In this document: positions 1 to 7,874 of the stretch, piece after piece | Numbering within the stretch: the first letter of the stretch is position 1 | How the letters are laid out: each line of letters starts with the position of its first letter | From: Reyranella sp. | GTDB taxonomy: Bacteria > Pseudomonadota > Alphaproteobacteria > Reyranellales > Reyranellaceae | Assembly (NCBI GenBank): GCA_019750135.1 | Contig: JAIEOV010000051.1 | Location: 61,634 to 125,633 of the forward strand | Length of the DNA stretch: 64,000 nucleotides | Reading direction: 5' to 3' | Notes under the pieces: model-generated | What the model was told of the DNA's origin: nothing | The model's input: the letters and a program-made list of their open reading frames with translations, nothing else | Databases searched by the model: none | Made by a program: the position numbers and the translations under genes

Positions 1-734
1 AGCATCGAATTGTCGTGGCTGCTGCCGGCGTAGGGCCGCTTTGCCTTGGGCGTGAGATCGAATGCCACCGCCCAGGACAGCGATACCACGGCGAGCGTGA
101 CCGCGGCCGCCGTCATCCAGGCGAGCCGCCGGCGCCAGGTGAGCGTGCCCGCGAGCAGCCATGCCGCCAGCACGGCCGGCCCGCAGACCAGCGCCGCCAG
201 CATCTTGGTGTTGAAAGCCAGCCCCAGCAGCGCCATCGCCACCACCAGCGACAGGCCGCGGCCGCGCAGCGCGGTGCGGGCCGCCAGCAGCAGGAAGAAG
301 ATCAGCCAGGAATCGGTGTTGTTCGAGCGGTCGATCGCGACGGCGATAGGCATGATCGCCAGCAGCAGGGCAGCGATGATGGCGGCAGGCGCTCCCAGCG
401 GCCGCACCAGGCGGTAGAGCAGGGCCACCGAGGCGATGCCGGCCAGCGCCTGCGGCAGATGGATCGTCCAGCCGCTGTAGCCCAGGACTGCGGCGAAGAC
501 CGCCTGGATCCAGAAGGCGACCGGCGGCTTATCGAGCGAGATGAAGCCCGCCGGATCGAACGAATTGTAGAAGAACAGCCAGACGCCCTGCAGCATGCTG
601 CGCACGCCGGCGGCGTAGTAGGCGGTGCCGACGCCATTGTCCTCCAGCCGCATCAGCCGCAGGACGGCGGCGACCAGCAGCACGGCGCCGAACGCCGCCC
701 CTTCAATCCGTTGTCTGCCCGCCTGGTCCGCCAA
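1..734 (-). CDS. GT39-family (PMT/YkcB-like) glycosyltransferase, partial
   Basis: This is an integral membrane glycosyltransferase that would use a polyprenyl-phosphate sugar donor. Only the N-terminal ~244 residues are present, because the gene runs off the left edge. The reading frame was translated from the minus strand. Motifs seen are the first-loop segment DNGVGTAYYAAGVRSM, then SFDPAGFISLDKPP and, near the edge, YAGSSHDNSM, which are characteristic of the YkcB-type branch of the PMT superfamily. Several hydrophobic spans alternate with these loops. The start is taken as TTG at 734, preceded by GGGGAGGCGA as ribosome binding site; no ATG is available in frame. The acceptor (lipid, protein or polysaccharide) cannot be told from the sequence. 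Confidence 0.7.
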   Translation of the reverse strand, partial: MADQAGRQRIEGAAFGAVLLVAAVLRLMRLEDNGVGTAYYAAGVRSMLQGVWLFFYNSFDPAGFISLDKPPVAFWIQAVFAAVLGYSGWTIHLPQALAGIASVALLYRLVRPLGAPAAIIAALLLAIMPIAVAIDRSNNTDSWLIFFLLLAARTALRGRGLSLVVAMALLGLAFNTKMLAALVCGPAVLAAWLLAGTLTWRRRLAWMTAAAVTLAVVSLSWAVAFDLTPKAKRPYAGSSHDNSM

Positions 735-815
735 TCGCCTCCCCTCGAGGGGTTTACGCAGGATAAGGCAGCCTCATCCCGGGCGGGCGACAGAGTTTTC
801 CTCAGGACGCCTCTG

Positions 816-1175
816 TCAGGATGGAAGGGGGCCGCGGAAGACGAAGAAGGCGCCGCTGCAGATCAGGGCGAAGCCCACGATGTGGTTGAGCGTGATGCGC
901 TCGCCGAGATAGAGCACCGAGAACAGGGCGAACACCGACAGGGTGATCACCTCCTGCATGGTCTTGAGCTCGGCCGCCGAATAGACCGTGTGGCCCCAGC
1001 GGTTGGCCGGCACGGCGAAGCAGTATTCGATGAAGGCGATGCCCCAGCTCGCCAGCACCACGATCCACAGGGGCCGATCGGTGAACTTCAGATGCCCGTA
1101 CCAGGCGAAGGTCATGAAGACGTTGGAGACCAGCAGCAGGACGATGGGGGCAACGGCCGGGGGCAGCCAGGTCAT
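816..1175 (-). CDS. DMT-family small membrane protein (DUF486)
   Basis: A 119-residue, four-helix inner-membrane protein of the DUF486 group, a small relative of the drug/metabolite transporter fold. Visible family features are the N-terminal span followed by FAWYGHLKF, the middle segment EYCFAVPANRWGH and the C-terminal LNHIVGFALICSGAFFVF. Length matches the usual ~115 residues. The transported substrate is unknown for this family. It lies 8 bp downstream of the Bug receptor gene on the same strand and may be cotranscribed with it. Confidence 0.85.
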   Translation of the reverse strand: MTWLPPAVAPIVLLLVSNVFMTFAWYGHLKFTDRPLWIVVLASWGIAFIEYCFAVPANRWGHTVYSAAELKTMQEVITLSVFALFSVLYLGERITLNHIVGFALICSGAFFVFRGPLPS

Positions 1176-1183
1176 GTCGAGTA

Positions 1184-2158
1184 CTACTCCGCTTTGATAC
1201 CGAGCTTCTTGATCAGGGGTACGACGAGCTTCTCTTCCTTGTCGAGCATGGCCGCCAGCTCCTGCGGCGTGCTGGATTTCGTCTCGGCCGTGAGGTCGGC
1301 GAATTTCTTGATCACGACGGGATCGGCGAGCGCCGTCACCATGGCGGCGTTGAGCTTGGCCAGGATCTCGGGCGGCAGCTTGGCCGGCGCGAACAGGCCC
1401 GTGTAAGTGCTGAAGGTGAAGTCCTCGAGGCCCTTCACGCCCGATTCCTTCATGGTCGGCACGTCGGGCAGCTGCGGCAGGCGCTTGTCCGACGACACGG
1501 CGATGGCGCGCATCTTGCCCGCCTTGATATGGCCGATCGCGGCGTTGATCTGGTCGACCTGCGCCGGCACCTGGCCCGCGATCAGGTCGAGATGGGCCTG
1601 CCCGCTGCCCTTGTAGTGGACCAGCGTGTATTTGGTGCCGGTCGCTTCGCCGATGAGCTCGATGGCGATGTGGTTGGTCGTGCCGACGCCCGAATCGGCG
1701 ACGGTGAACTTGCCGTCCTTGCCGAGCGCAATGAAGTCGGCCAGCGTCTTGATTGGCGAATCGGGCGGCACGATCAGCACCGCGGGCACGGCCTGGATGT
1801 GGCTGATCGGCTGGAAGGCGGTGCGCCAGTCGTAGGGTGCGTTGCCGTAGATCGCCGGCACGGCGACCAGCGAGTTGGCGGAGACCAGCAGGTTGTAGCC
1901 GTCGGGGGCGGAGCGGGCGATGACGTCGCTGCCGATCATGCCCGAGGCGCCGGCCTTGTTCTCGACGATGACGGTGACGCCCAGGACGTCCTTCAGCTTC
2001 TCGGCGATGATGCGCGCCGTGACGTCGATGTTCCCGCCCGGCGCATAGGGCGCCATGATGCGGACCGGCTTGTCGGGGTACTTGTCCGCAGACTGGGCGG
2101 CGGCGGGGCCGGCTATGAGCAGTGCCAGCATGCCCAGCAACGCCGTGAACGAACGCAT
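1184..2158 (-). CDS. Bug-type tripartite tricarboxylate transporter substrate-binding protein
   Basis: A periplasmic solute receptor of the TctC/Bug family, 324 residues. The N-terminus is a Sec signal peptide (hydrophobic core LLGMLALLIAG, cleavage after AAAQS). The mature protein starts with YPDKPVRIMAPYAPGGNIDV, the typical first strand and ligand loop of Bug receptors, and carries VIVENKAGASG and PDGYNLLVS further on. The start is the ATG at 2158, preceded by GGAGG. No TctA/TctB genes are adjacent, so it is an orphan receptor, as is common in this greatly expanded family. Upstream on the same strand are a cytochrome c and a Vgb-like propeller. The ligand, probably a carboxylate, cannot be predicted. 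Confidence 0.9.
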   Translation of the reverse strand: MRSFTALLGMLALLIAGPAAAQSADKYPDKPVRIMAPYAPGGNIDVTARIIAEKLKDVLGVTVIVENKAGASGMIGSDVIARSAPDGYNLLVSANSLVAVPAIYGNAPYDWRTAFQPISHIQAVPAVLIVPPDSPIKTLADFIALGKDGKFTVADSGVGTTNHIAIELIGEATGTKYTLVHYKGSGQAHLDLIAGQVPAQVDQINAAIGHIKAGKMRAIAVSSDKRLPQLPDVPTMKESGVKGLEDFTFSTYTGLFAPAKLPPEILAKLNAAMVTALADPVVIKKFADLTAETKSSTPQELAAMLDKEEKLVVPLIKKLGIKAE

Positions 2159-2192
2159 GATTTTTCCTCCCTGGTGTTGCCGGGACCCTAGC

Positions 2193-2555
2193 CTACTGCC
2201 CGCCCAGAACACACAGGATGTCGGCGCGCTGCTTCGCGTCGCGGATTGGCGGGCTGCCCATCCAGGTGCCGGCGTAGACTTCCTGGGGATCGGTGAGATA
2301 GGCGTCGAGCCTGTCCCTGGTCCAGACCTCGCCCTTGGCTCGCGCTGCCTGCAGCACGGGGGAATAATCGAACGCCGGATCGCCGGCGACCGGCCGGCCG
2401 ATCACGCCCGCGAGCTGCGGGCCCGGCTTCTGGCCGGCGTCATTCGTGAGCGCATGGCAGGCCCGGCAGTGCTCGAAGACCTGCCGGTTGCAGGTCTCGG
2501 CGCGTGCGCCGCCCATTGCGGCCAGGAGCGCGGCCGCCACGATCGCGAGGCGCAT
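2193..2555 (-). CDS. Small periplasmic cytochrome c
   Basis: A 120-residue protein with a Sec signal peptide (MRLAIVAAALLAAMGGARA), one haem c attachment motif CRACH near residue 30 and a likely distal Met ligand in GTWMGSPP. The segment KPGPQLAGVIGRPVAG is typical of class I, cytochrome c550/c552-like proteins. It would carry electrons in the periplasm. The ATG at 2555 was chosen because it gives a clean signal peptide. It begins 4 bp after the Vgb-like gene ends, which argues for cotranscription and perhaps a shared periplasmic oxidation pathway; the partner dehydrogenase is not visible here. Confidence 0.85.
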   Translation of the reverse strand: MRLAIVAAALLAAMGGARAETCNRQVFEHCRACHALTNDAGQKPGPQLAGVIGRPVAGDPAFDYSPVLQAARAKGEVWTRDRLDAYLTDPQEVYAGTWMGSPPIRDAKQRADILCVLGGQ

Positions 2556-2559
2556 GCGA

Positions 2560-3564
2560 TCAGGCTTGCGGCTTGTCGATGACGACCATGCGGTTGGTGC
2601 CGGATTCGCCGGCCCACGCCTCGCCCGGCCGCCCGGCCATCTGGCGCACATTGGCGCCCGGCTTGTCCGACGGGAAGGAGAGGAAGGTCTCGGTCTTGGG
2701 ATCGAAGCGCACGATGGCGTTGGCCGAGAAATCGGTCAGCCACACCGCGTCGCGGTCGTCGACATAGACCGAGTAGGCGCGCGGCTTGTCGCCCGGCAGC
2801 TTCCACTTCTTCCAGCTGCCGTCTTTCGGATCGTGCATGGACACGTTGCCGCTGTTCCATTCGCTGATCCACAGCCGGCCCTGGCTGTCGGACCATACCC
2901 GGCGCGCGCCCTGCTGTGGCGTCGGCGGCTCGACGATGCGCGGCGTGCCGGTGGCGCGGTCGATCTCGGCGAGATAATTGCCGGCGAGCGACACGTACCA
3001 GACCGTGCCCTGCGGCGTCAGCGCAATGCCGTAGGGGCCGTAGCCGCGCGGCGCGTCCCACACCTGCATCTTTTCGCTCTGGGGCTCGAAGCGGCCGATC
3101 GCGCCGGCCTGGCCGGTGAACCAGAGCGTGCCCTGCTTGTCGAACACGAGCGTGTTGAGGTTGGCGTAGGACGGGCCGCCATTCAGCTTCCAGAGCTGCA
3201 CGCGGTGGTCCTTGGGATCGACGCGGACGATCGCGTTCTGGCCGCCTTCGGTCACCCAGGCGGCGCCATCGGGCCCGACGATCACACCGTGCGGCGCCGC
3301 GCCCTGGCCGAGGGCCACGACCTTCAGCCCGCCGTCACGCGGATCGAGCAGGTTCAGGGTGCCGTCGCGCTGGCCGCAGAACCACACCGTGCCGTCGGCG
3401 TTGCAGGCGACGTCGCGCGAGCCCGAGCCCGCTCGCACGTTGTAGGTGCGGATGCGATAGCCGTTGTGCTCGCGCGTCTCGACGGCGGCGCGGGCCGGCT
3501 GGGTGATCAATGCCGGCGCGGCGAAGGCCCCGGCGGACAGGGCGAGCAGATGGCGGCGGCGCAT
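2560..3564 (-). CDS. Virginiamycin B lyase-like (Vgb/SMP-30 type) beta-propeller protein
   Basis: A 334-residue periplasmic beta-propeller. It starts with a twin-arginine-like signal (MRRRHLLALSAGAFAAPALI, processed after AARA). The mature part is a run of repeated blades of the form GxDGxxWxTexGxnxIxRxDP, for example VGPDGAAWVTEGGQNAIVRV and DDRDAVWLTDFSANAIVRF, as in streptogramin lyase Vgb and NHL/SMP-30 proteins. True Vgb inactivates type B streptogramins, but most homologues next to cytochromes are of unknown function, so the lyase name is only a family label. It is first of a Vgb / cytochrome c / Bug-receptor series with 4-bp and ~35-bp gaps. Confidence 0.8.
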   Translation of the reverse strand: MRRRHLLALSAGAFAAPALITQPARAAVETREHNGYRIRTYNVRAGSGSRDVACNADGTVWFCGQRDGTLNLLDPRDGGLKVVALGQGAAPHGVIVGPDGAAWVTEGGQNAIVRVDPKDHRVQLWKLNGGPSYANLNTLVFDKQGTLWFTGQAGAIGRFEPQSEKMQVWDAPRGYGPYGIALTPQGTVWYVSLAGNYLAEIDRATGTPRIVEPPTPQQGARRVWSDSQGRLWISEWNSGNVSMHDPKDGSWKKWKLPGDKPRAYSVYVDDRDAVWLTDFSANAIVRFDPKTETFLSFPSDKPGANVRQMAGRPGEAWAGESGTNRMVVIDKPQA

Positions 3565-3703
3565 GCGGGCCTCCTGGCAAAGGGAAGGCCGCAATTGTGC
3601 CCCTTCCGGAGGCCCGATCAACCGTCCGATGCGAGTTGATGCAGGTCAATGTGGTGCCGCCCGGCAGGTCGCATCTTGTCGGCCAATTCGAACGGCCATA
3701 CCC

Positions 3704-4177
3704 GTGTTCTTGGAAATAGAACGAAAGTTCCTGGTCGCCGACGGCAGTTGGCAGGCTCATGCCATCCGGCATGAGCATCTGCAGGACGGCCTGATCAGCC
3801 ACTCGGCCGAACGCAAGGTGCGTGTGCGCATACGGGACGACAGCGCCACCTTGACGATAAAGGCGAAGAGGGAAGGCATCCGGGACATCGAATTCGAATA
3901 CCCCATACCGCTGTCGGATGCTCGGGAACTGCTTGCCTCGCATTGCGGGGACCTGACCCTCGAGAAGACCAGGTACTTCGTGCCGCACGCCGGAGTCCTG
4001 TGGCACGTAGACGTCTACGAAGGTTCGCTCGACGGTGTCGTCCTCGCCGAGGTGGAATTGCCCGACGAGCGCGCCGACCTTGCTCTGCCGCCGTGGGTTG
4101 GTGCCGAGGTCACCGGACGGCCGGAGTACAGGAAGATCAACCTGCAAAGGATGCGGCAGGGGGCGCTCGCCGGCTGA
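3704..4177 (+). CDS. CYTH-domain protein (inorganic triphosphatase / class IV cyclase fold)
   Basis: A ~157-residue CYTH protein. The signature ExExK is the N-terminal EIERKFLV, followed by KVRVRIRDDSATLTIKAK, a run of alternating basic and acidic strands that form the triphosphate tunnel, and later EIE-like VVLAEVELP and GRPEYRKINLQ. Such proteins bind triphosphates with divalent metals; bacterial single-domain members are usually short-chain tripolyphosphatases. The start is uncertain: GTG at 3704 or TTG at 3710 both put the motif at the extreme N-terminus as the family requires, but neither has a strong ribosome binding site. It is divergent from the Vgb-like gene. Confidence 0.85.
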   Translation: MFLEIERKFLVADGSWQAHAIRHEHLQDGLISHSAERKVRVRIRDDSATLTIKAKREGIRDIEFEYPIPLSDARELLASHCGDLTLEKTRYFVPHAGVLWHVDVYEGSLDGVVLAEVELPDERADLALPPWVGAEVTGRPEYRKINLQRMRQGALAG

Positions 4178-4227
4178 TCAACGACGTTCGGCCAGCCGCA
4201 GGCTCAACAACGCATGTGTCGACATTT

Positions 4228-4280
4228 CTCATAGTCTTCCGGACCGCGCGCGAGACGCGCACGGTCCGGAAGAACATGAG
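4228..4280. terminator. Long hairpin between convergent genes (likely bidirectional terminator)
   Basis: Perfect arms TTCCGGACCG (4237-4246) and CGGTCCGGAA (4262-4271) are extended inward by alternating CG bases and outward by CTCAT/ATGAG. It lies between the end of the CYTH gene (plus) and the end of the sigma factor gene (minus), where a terminator serving both is expected. There is no long T-run on either side. Confidence 0.6.
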
Positions 4281-4288
4281 GCCTGAGC

Positions 4289-4831
4289 TCATGACGACCA
4301 GTATCCCGAGCCCAAGAGCTTTTCGCGCAGCATGCCGCGGGCGCGGTGCAGGCGGCTCTTCACCGCCTCGACCGAGATGCCGAGCTGCGCCGCCGCCGCG
4401 GGCGCCGTCAGCTCCTCGATGTCGCGCAGGATCAGCACCTCGCGATAGGGCTCGGGCAGGGCCGCGATCATGGCGCCGAGGTCGCGCCGGAGGTCGCTCG
4501 GCACGGGTTCGATGCGCAGTGCCGACGGATCGGCATGCTCCAGCGGCACGGTGCGGCGTTGCAGCCCGAGCAGGCGGCGGCACTCGCGCTCGACGATCCG
4601 GAACGGCCAGCTGGTGAAGGCGGCGATGACGCGCAAGGTGCCGATGCGGCGATGGAGCTGCCACAGCGCGGCCTGGACCGCGTCCTCGGCATCCTCGGCA
4701 TTGGCGCAGGTGCGCCGGGCGAAGCGCATCAGGTCGGGCTGCGACACGGCGAGCAGGCGGTCGAGCGCGGCAGCGTCGCCGGCTTTCGCCGCCGCCACCA
4801 GGCCGCCGTCGATGCGGGCGAGGCCGCTCAC
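4289..4831 (-). CDS. ECF-type RNA polymerase sigma factor
   Basis: A 180-residue extracytoplasmic-function sigma factor. Region 2 is seen as PDLMRFARRTCANAEDAEDAVQ with the WPFRIVERECRR end, and region 4 as LPEPYREVLILRDIEELT, a helix-turn-helix with LGISVEAVKSRLHRARGML. No anti-sigma gene of recognisable type is adjacent. The start is the GTG at 4831, whose GTGA overlaps the stop of the upstream membrane-protein fragment, so the two are translationally coupled; an open frame continues upstream but consists of repeat-derived sequence. Such factors direct polymerase to a small stress or envelope regulon; the signal is unknown. Confidence 0.88.
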   Translation of the reverse strand: MSGLARIDGGLVAAAKAGDAAALDRLLAVSQPDLMRFARRTCANAEDAEDAVQAALWQLHRRIGTLRVIAAFTSWPFRIVERECRRLLGLQRRTVPLEHADPSALRIEPVPSDLRRDLGAMIAALPEPYREVLILRDIEELTAPAAAAQLGISVEAVKSRLHRARGMLREKLLGSGYWSS

Positions 4832-5022
4832 GAGAGCCGCCGCCCGGCGAGCGCGCAGGCTGGGCAGAAGCCCGCGAGCGCCGACACCAGCAATCCCGCG
4901 CCGCCGGCCAGCACGGCCCAGAGCGGCCAGCCGGCGAGCGGCATCAACGCGGCCACCGCCAGCAGGAAGCTGCAACACCATGGATACGCGTCCCGCAGGA
5001 AGCTGCAACACAATGGATTCAC
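4828..5022 (-). CDS. Short membrane protein resembling DUF2892/YgaP-TM, N-terminus replaced by repeats
   Basis: The 64-residue frame ends in two hydrophobic helices (LLAVAALMPLAGWPLWAVLA and GAGLLVSALAGFCPACALAG). The closing GFCPxxxLxG pattern is typical of DUF2892/YgaP transmembrane proteins. Family members normally begin with a short NVGxxDRxxR segment, and this is absent; the first ~20 codons lie inside 33-bp tandem repeats. The stop overlaps the start of the sigma factor by 4 bp, as if the pair were once a functional two-gene unit. It could be a truncated remnant or start internally. It may influence sigma factor activity, but this is speculation from position only. Confidence 0.45.
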   Translation of the reverse strand: MNPLCCSFLRDAYPWCCSFLLAVAALMPLAGWPLWAVLAGGAGLLVSALAGFCPACALAGRRLS

Positions 5023-5060
5023 GTCGCGCAGGAAGCTGCAGCGCCTTGGGCACGCGCACC
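4962..5060. repeat. 33-bp tandem repeat, three units
   Basis: Three units begin at 4962, 4995 and 5028, each starting GCAGGAAGCTGCA, with a period of exactly 33 bp. Units 1 and 2 are nearly identical; unit 3 is more divergent. In one minus-strand frame they encode an 11-residue repeat of the form LQLPAGRVSMV. They occupy the 5' end of the small membrane-protein gene. There are no spacers, so this is not a CRISPR. Confidence 0.85.
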
Positions 5061-5070
5061 ACAGGAAAGT

Positions 5071-5355
5071 GTGCCAAGCTTCCAGGCCGGTGAAAATAAC
5101 TCATCTATCAGCGCACCTGGCGGTTCAGATCCTCTCGCGACGGACGATCTGAGGCGTCGGTGCATCGACCGTTGTACAAGCGTGGTGTTGCTCGCTCCCG
5201 GGAGGAGGCCGGTCACATGGGATCAGTGCATGGCGCACTGTGAAGGAAGGGCCTATTTTAGGGAGGTTCAACCGTACATAAGGTTCCCCTCACCATCCAA
5301 TTGGGACTCGGGTAATCGATGGATAAGGAGACGGCAGCCAAACTCGAAGGCATGA
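5071..5355 (+). CDS. Possible small cysteine-patterned protein, unrecognised
   Basis: A GTG-initiated 94-codon frame with a twin Cx3C pattern (CIDRC near residue 33 and CMAHC near residue 53), which could form two disulfides or bind metal. There is no signal peptide and no obvious ribosome binding site, and the 3' end overlaps the next gene by 37 bp in another frame. The pattern is the only reason to list it. It may be a chance frame in an AT-richer stretch. Confidence 0.25.
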   Translation: MPSFQAGENNSSISAPGGSDPLATDDLRRRCIDRCTSVVLLAPGRRPVTWDQCMAHCEGRAYFREVQPYIRFPSPSNWDSGNRWIRRRQPNSKA

Positions 5356-5582
5356 TGCTTGCTTCTCGCATGATGCTTCAGTCGATTGGCGACTTTGTTC
5401 GAGAGAACGTACCTGAGCAAGATCGACATACGATCGCATTGAAGATCGGGACTGCGATGACCGAATTGCTAGATATCTCGTGGACGATCTATGGCCAGCA
5501 TCCGAGTCTCAATCCTTATCAAGAGGAAGAACGACTGGCCCGTGAACGACGGGGCAGTTCGTCGAGTGACAACAAGGTCTAA
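5319..5582 (+). CDS. Small hypothetical protein, helical, soluble
   Basis: An 87-residue protein without a recognised family. It is predominantly helical and amphipathic (GMMLASRMMLQSIGDFV, then IGTAMTELLDISWTIYGQHP) and ends in a charged, serine-rich tail. No membrane span or signal peptide is visible. Codon use is less GC-biased than the neighbours and the surrounding stretch is AT-richer, which could mean recent acquisition. It stands alone between a minus-strand sigma factor unit and a minus-strand amidase. The ATG at 5319 is the first in frame; the ribosome binding site is weak. Confidence 0.6.
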   Translation: MDKETAAKLEGMMLASRMMLQSIGDFVRENVPEQDRHTIALKIGTAMTELLDISWTIYGQHPSLNPYQEEERLARERRGSSSSDNKV

Positions 5583-5624
5583 GGCACCGTACCAGGAGTC
5601 GTTTTCGAGTAACCTTGACAGAGA

Positions 5625-7058
5625 TTAAGCCAGTGGCCGACGCTGCGCCCACGGCCGCGCCGCCTCCATCAGCGCACCCAGCCGCAGCACGTCGGTCTCG
5701 TGGCCCCAGCGGCCGACGATCTGCACCGAGGTCGGGAGCCCATCGGCGCCGAAGCCCGAGGGCAGGGCGAGCGCGGGATGGCCGGTGAGGTTGAAAGGGT
5801 ACTGGTAGGAGGTCCAGCCCTGGCGGGTGATGCCGCATTTCACGCCGTCGACCACGACCTCGTCATTGGCGGCGTCATGGGTGACGTCGAGCGCGGTGCG
5901 CGAGTTGGTGGGCGTCACCAGGAAGTCGTAGCGCTCGAACAGCGACTGGATCTTGCGGAACAGCGCGGTGCGCGCGAACTGGGCGTTTCGGAAGTCGGCC
6001 AGGGTGAACTTGGCGCCGCGCTCCATGAAGGCCAAGGTCACCGGGTCCATCTGGTTCTGCCACTTCGGCAGGTACTGGGCGCAGAACACCGCGAAGTTCG
6101 CCTGGTAGAGCACGCGGCCCTCGTATTCGATCCAGTCGATCTTGTCGGTCACTTCCTCGACGGCGGCGCCCATCGCCTCCCAGGCCGCCAGCGCGGCGCG
6201 GGTATTGCTGCGCACGTCCGCCGCGACGCGCGGGTTGGCCGTGAGCTCGATATAGCCGATGCGCACACCCGACAGGTCCTCAGCCGCGAGCTTGGGCGAG
6301 AGCGGGTGCTGCACGCCGCCCGACATCGTCCAGGGATCCTTCTCGGTCGGTCCCTTCAGCACGTCGTGCATGACCGCGGCGTCGGTGATAGTGCGGCTGA
6401 GCGGGCCGGCATAGATGTTGTTGCCGAAGGCATCGCGCGTCGTGTCGTAGGGCACCGCGCCCAGCGTCGCCTTCAATCCGACGAGTCCGCTGCACGAGGC
6501 CGGGCCGCGCGTCGAGCCGGCGCCGTCGGTCGCGAGCGACAAGGGCCCGACGCCGGCGGCCACGGCGGCCGCGCCGCCGCCGCTCGAGCCGCCCGGCGTG
6601 CGCCCGAGGTTCCACGGATTGCGCGTGACGCCGAAGGAGGGACCGTCGGTCAGGCCTTTTACGCCGAATTCCGGCGTCGACGCCTTGGCGAAGATGATGG
6701 CGCCCGCTGCGCGCAGGCGCTGGACCAGGATGTCGTCGGCCGCGGCCGGCGGATTGTCGGCATAGATCGCCGAGCCGTGCCGCGTCGGCACGCCTTTGAC
6801 GTCGACCAGGTCCTTGATGCTGATCGGCACCCCGTGCAGCGGTCCCAGCTTCTTGCCCCTGGCCACGGCCTCCTCGGCGGCCTTGGCGTCGCGCCGCGCC
6901 TCCTCGTGCATCAGCACGCGAAAGCAGTTGAGCCGGGCGTTGGCCTTGTCGGCCGCCTTGAGCACGGCATCGACGTACTCGACAGGCGAAAGTTTCTTGG
7001 CGCGGATGAGGGCGGCCGCTTTGACAGCCGGGGTGAACAGCAGGTCGGTATCGGTCAT
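5625..7058 (-). CDS. Amidase-signature family amidase
   Basis: A 477-residue amidase-signature enzyme hydrolysing a C-N amide bond. The Ser-cisSer-Lys triad can be read as K82 (PISIKDLVD), S158 (TPGGSSGGG) and S182 (DGAGSTRGPAS); the 24-residue spacing of the two serines is as in fatty-acid amide hydrolase. Length and C-terminal NLTGHPALALPSGF are typical. There is no signal peptide, so it is cytoplasmic. It is not next to gatB/gatC and so is unlikely to be GatA; a catabolic amidase for small or aryl amides is more probable. Divergent from the TauE/SafE gene by 57 bp. Confidence 0.92.
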   Translation of the reverse strand: MTDTDLLFTPAVKAAALIRAKKLSPVEYVDAVLKAADKANARLNCFRVLMHEEARRDAKAAEEAVARGKKLGPLHGVPISIKDLVDVKGVPTRHGSAIYADNPPAAADDILVQRLRAAGAIIFAKASTPEFGVKGLTDGPSFGVTRNPWNLGRTPGGSSGGGAAAVAAGVGPLSLATDGAGSTRGPASCSGLVGLKATLGAVPYDTTRDAFGNNIYAGPLSRTITDAAVMHDVLKGPTEKDPWTMSGGVQHPLSPKLAAEDLSGVRIGYIELTANPRVAADVRSNTRAALAAWEAMGAAVEEVTDKIDWIEYEGRVLYQANFAVFCAQYLPKWQNQMDPVTLAFMERGAKFTLADFRNAQFARTALFRKIQSLFERYDFLVTPTNSRTALDVTHDAANDEVVVDGVKCGITRQGWTSYQYPFNLTGHPALALPSGFGADGLPTSVQIVGRWGHETDVLRLGALMEAARPWAQRRPLA

Positions 7059-7115
7059 CGGGCCACCATAGGCGATCCTCGACAGACCTTGCCACCTGCG
7101 CTACGCCGCGCCCGA

Positions 7116-7874
7116 ATGTTCTCGCTGCCCGTTCTCGCCGCGCTGGCCGTCGTGGCCGTCGTCACCTCGTTCGTCTCCGGCGTCTTCGGCATGGCAGGCG
7201 GCATGTTGCTGATCGGCTTCCTGCTGTTCCTGCTGCCGGTGCCGGTCGCCATGGTGTTCCACGGCGTCATCCAGATCGCGGCCAACGGCTGGCGCGCCTG
7301 GCTGTGGCGCCATCACGTCAAATGGAGCGTGGTGCTGAAGTTCGGCGCCGGCTCGGCGGCGTCGCTGCTGGTCTTCTCCTGGTTCGACTTCGTGCCCGAC
7401 AAGGCGTTGGTGCTGATGATGGTCGGGCTGATGCCGTTCATCGCGCTCGCCGTGCCGCAGCGCATCGCGCCCGACATCGAGCGCGGCGGCCAGGCCTTCC
7501 TGGCCGGCGCGATCGGCGGCGCCATCCAGCTCGTGGCCGGCGTCACCGGCCCGATCCTCGACATCTTCTATGTGCGCACCGGCATGACCCGGCAGGTCAA
7601 TGTCTCGACCAAGGCCGCCGCCATGGTCCTGGGGCATCTCACCAAGGTCGCTTATTTCGGCGTCCTGATCGAGGGCCCGGCCGGCCGCGACCTCGAGCAG
7701 TGGCTGGTCATGGCCTATGCCGCCGCCTTTGCCGTGCTGGGAACGACCTTGTCGCGCAGCTTCCTCGACCGTATGTCCGACAGGCAGTTCTATTACTGGA
7801 CACGCCGCGTGATCCTGGCGCTGGGCGCGGTCTATGTTGCGCAGGGCATCTGGCTCATGGTGACGCGATGGTAG
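7116..7874 (+). CDS. TauE/SafE-family anion permease
   Basis: A 252-residue membrane protein with about eight hydrophobic spans in two repeats. Repeat signatures are SGVFGMAGGMLLIGFLL in the first half and GAIGGAIQLVAGVTGPILD in the second, the paired glycine-rich motifs of TauE/SafE permeases. Members export or import sulfite, sulfoacetate and other small organic anions; the substrate is not predictable. The ATG at 7116 begins directly at the first transmembrane helix. Its last 7 bp overlap the following small gene, and the next three genes on the plus strand follow closely. Confidence 0.85.
   Translation: MFSLPVLAALAVVAVVTSFVSGVFGMAGGMLLIGFLLFLLPVPVAMVFHGVIQIAANGWRAWLWRHHVKWSVVLKFGAGSAASLLVFSWFDFVPDKALVLMMVGLMPFIALAVPQRIAPDIERGGQAFLAGAIGGAIQLVAGVTGPILDIFYVRTGMTRQVNVSTKAAAMVLGHLTKVAYFGVLIEGPAGRDLEQWLVMAYAAAFAVLGTTLSRSFLDRMSDRQFYYWTRRVILALGAVYVAQGIWLMVTRW

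Noticed and set aside
15..1406. Long plus-strand open frame opposite the GT39, DUF486 and Bug genes
   Set aside because: Composition is Arg/Gln/Gly-rich with no family signal; the minus-strand frames give clear protein families with signal peptides and ribosome binding sites.
2560..3564. Streptogramin resistance gene vgb
   Set aside because: Only the propeller fold is shared; context with cytochrome c and a Tat-type signal does not fit a cytoplasmic antibiotic lyase, so no gene symbol was given.
4962..5060. CRISPR-like array
   Set aside because: The three 33-bp units are directly adjacent with no spacers, lie in a coding frame, and there are no cas genes.
5625..7058. gatA, Glu-tRNA amidotransferase subunit
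   Set aside because: No gatB or gatC nearby, and the sequence around the nucleophile (DGAGSTRGPAS) is that of catabolic amidases.
5700..7115. Plus-strand open frame upstream of the TauE/SafE gene that would make a 724-residue protein
   Set aside because: The upstream part is antisense to the amidase and has no protein character; the permease starts cleanly at ATG 7116 with its first membrane helix.
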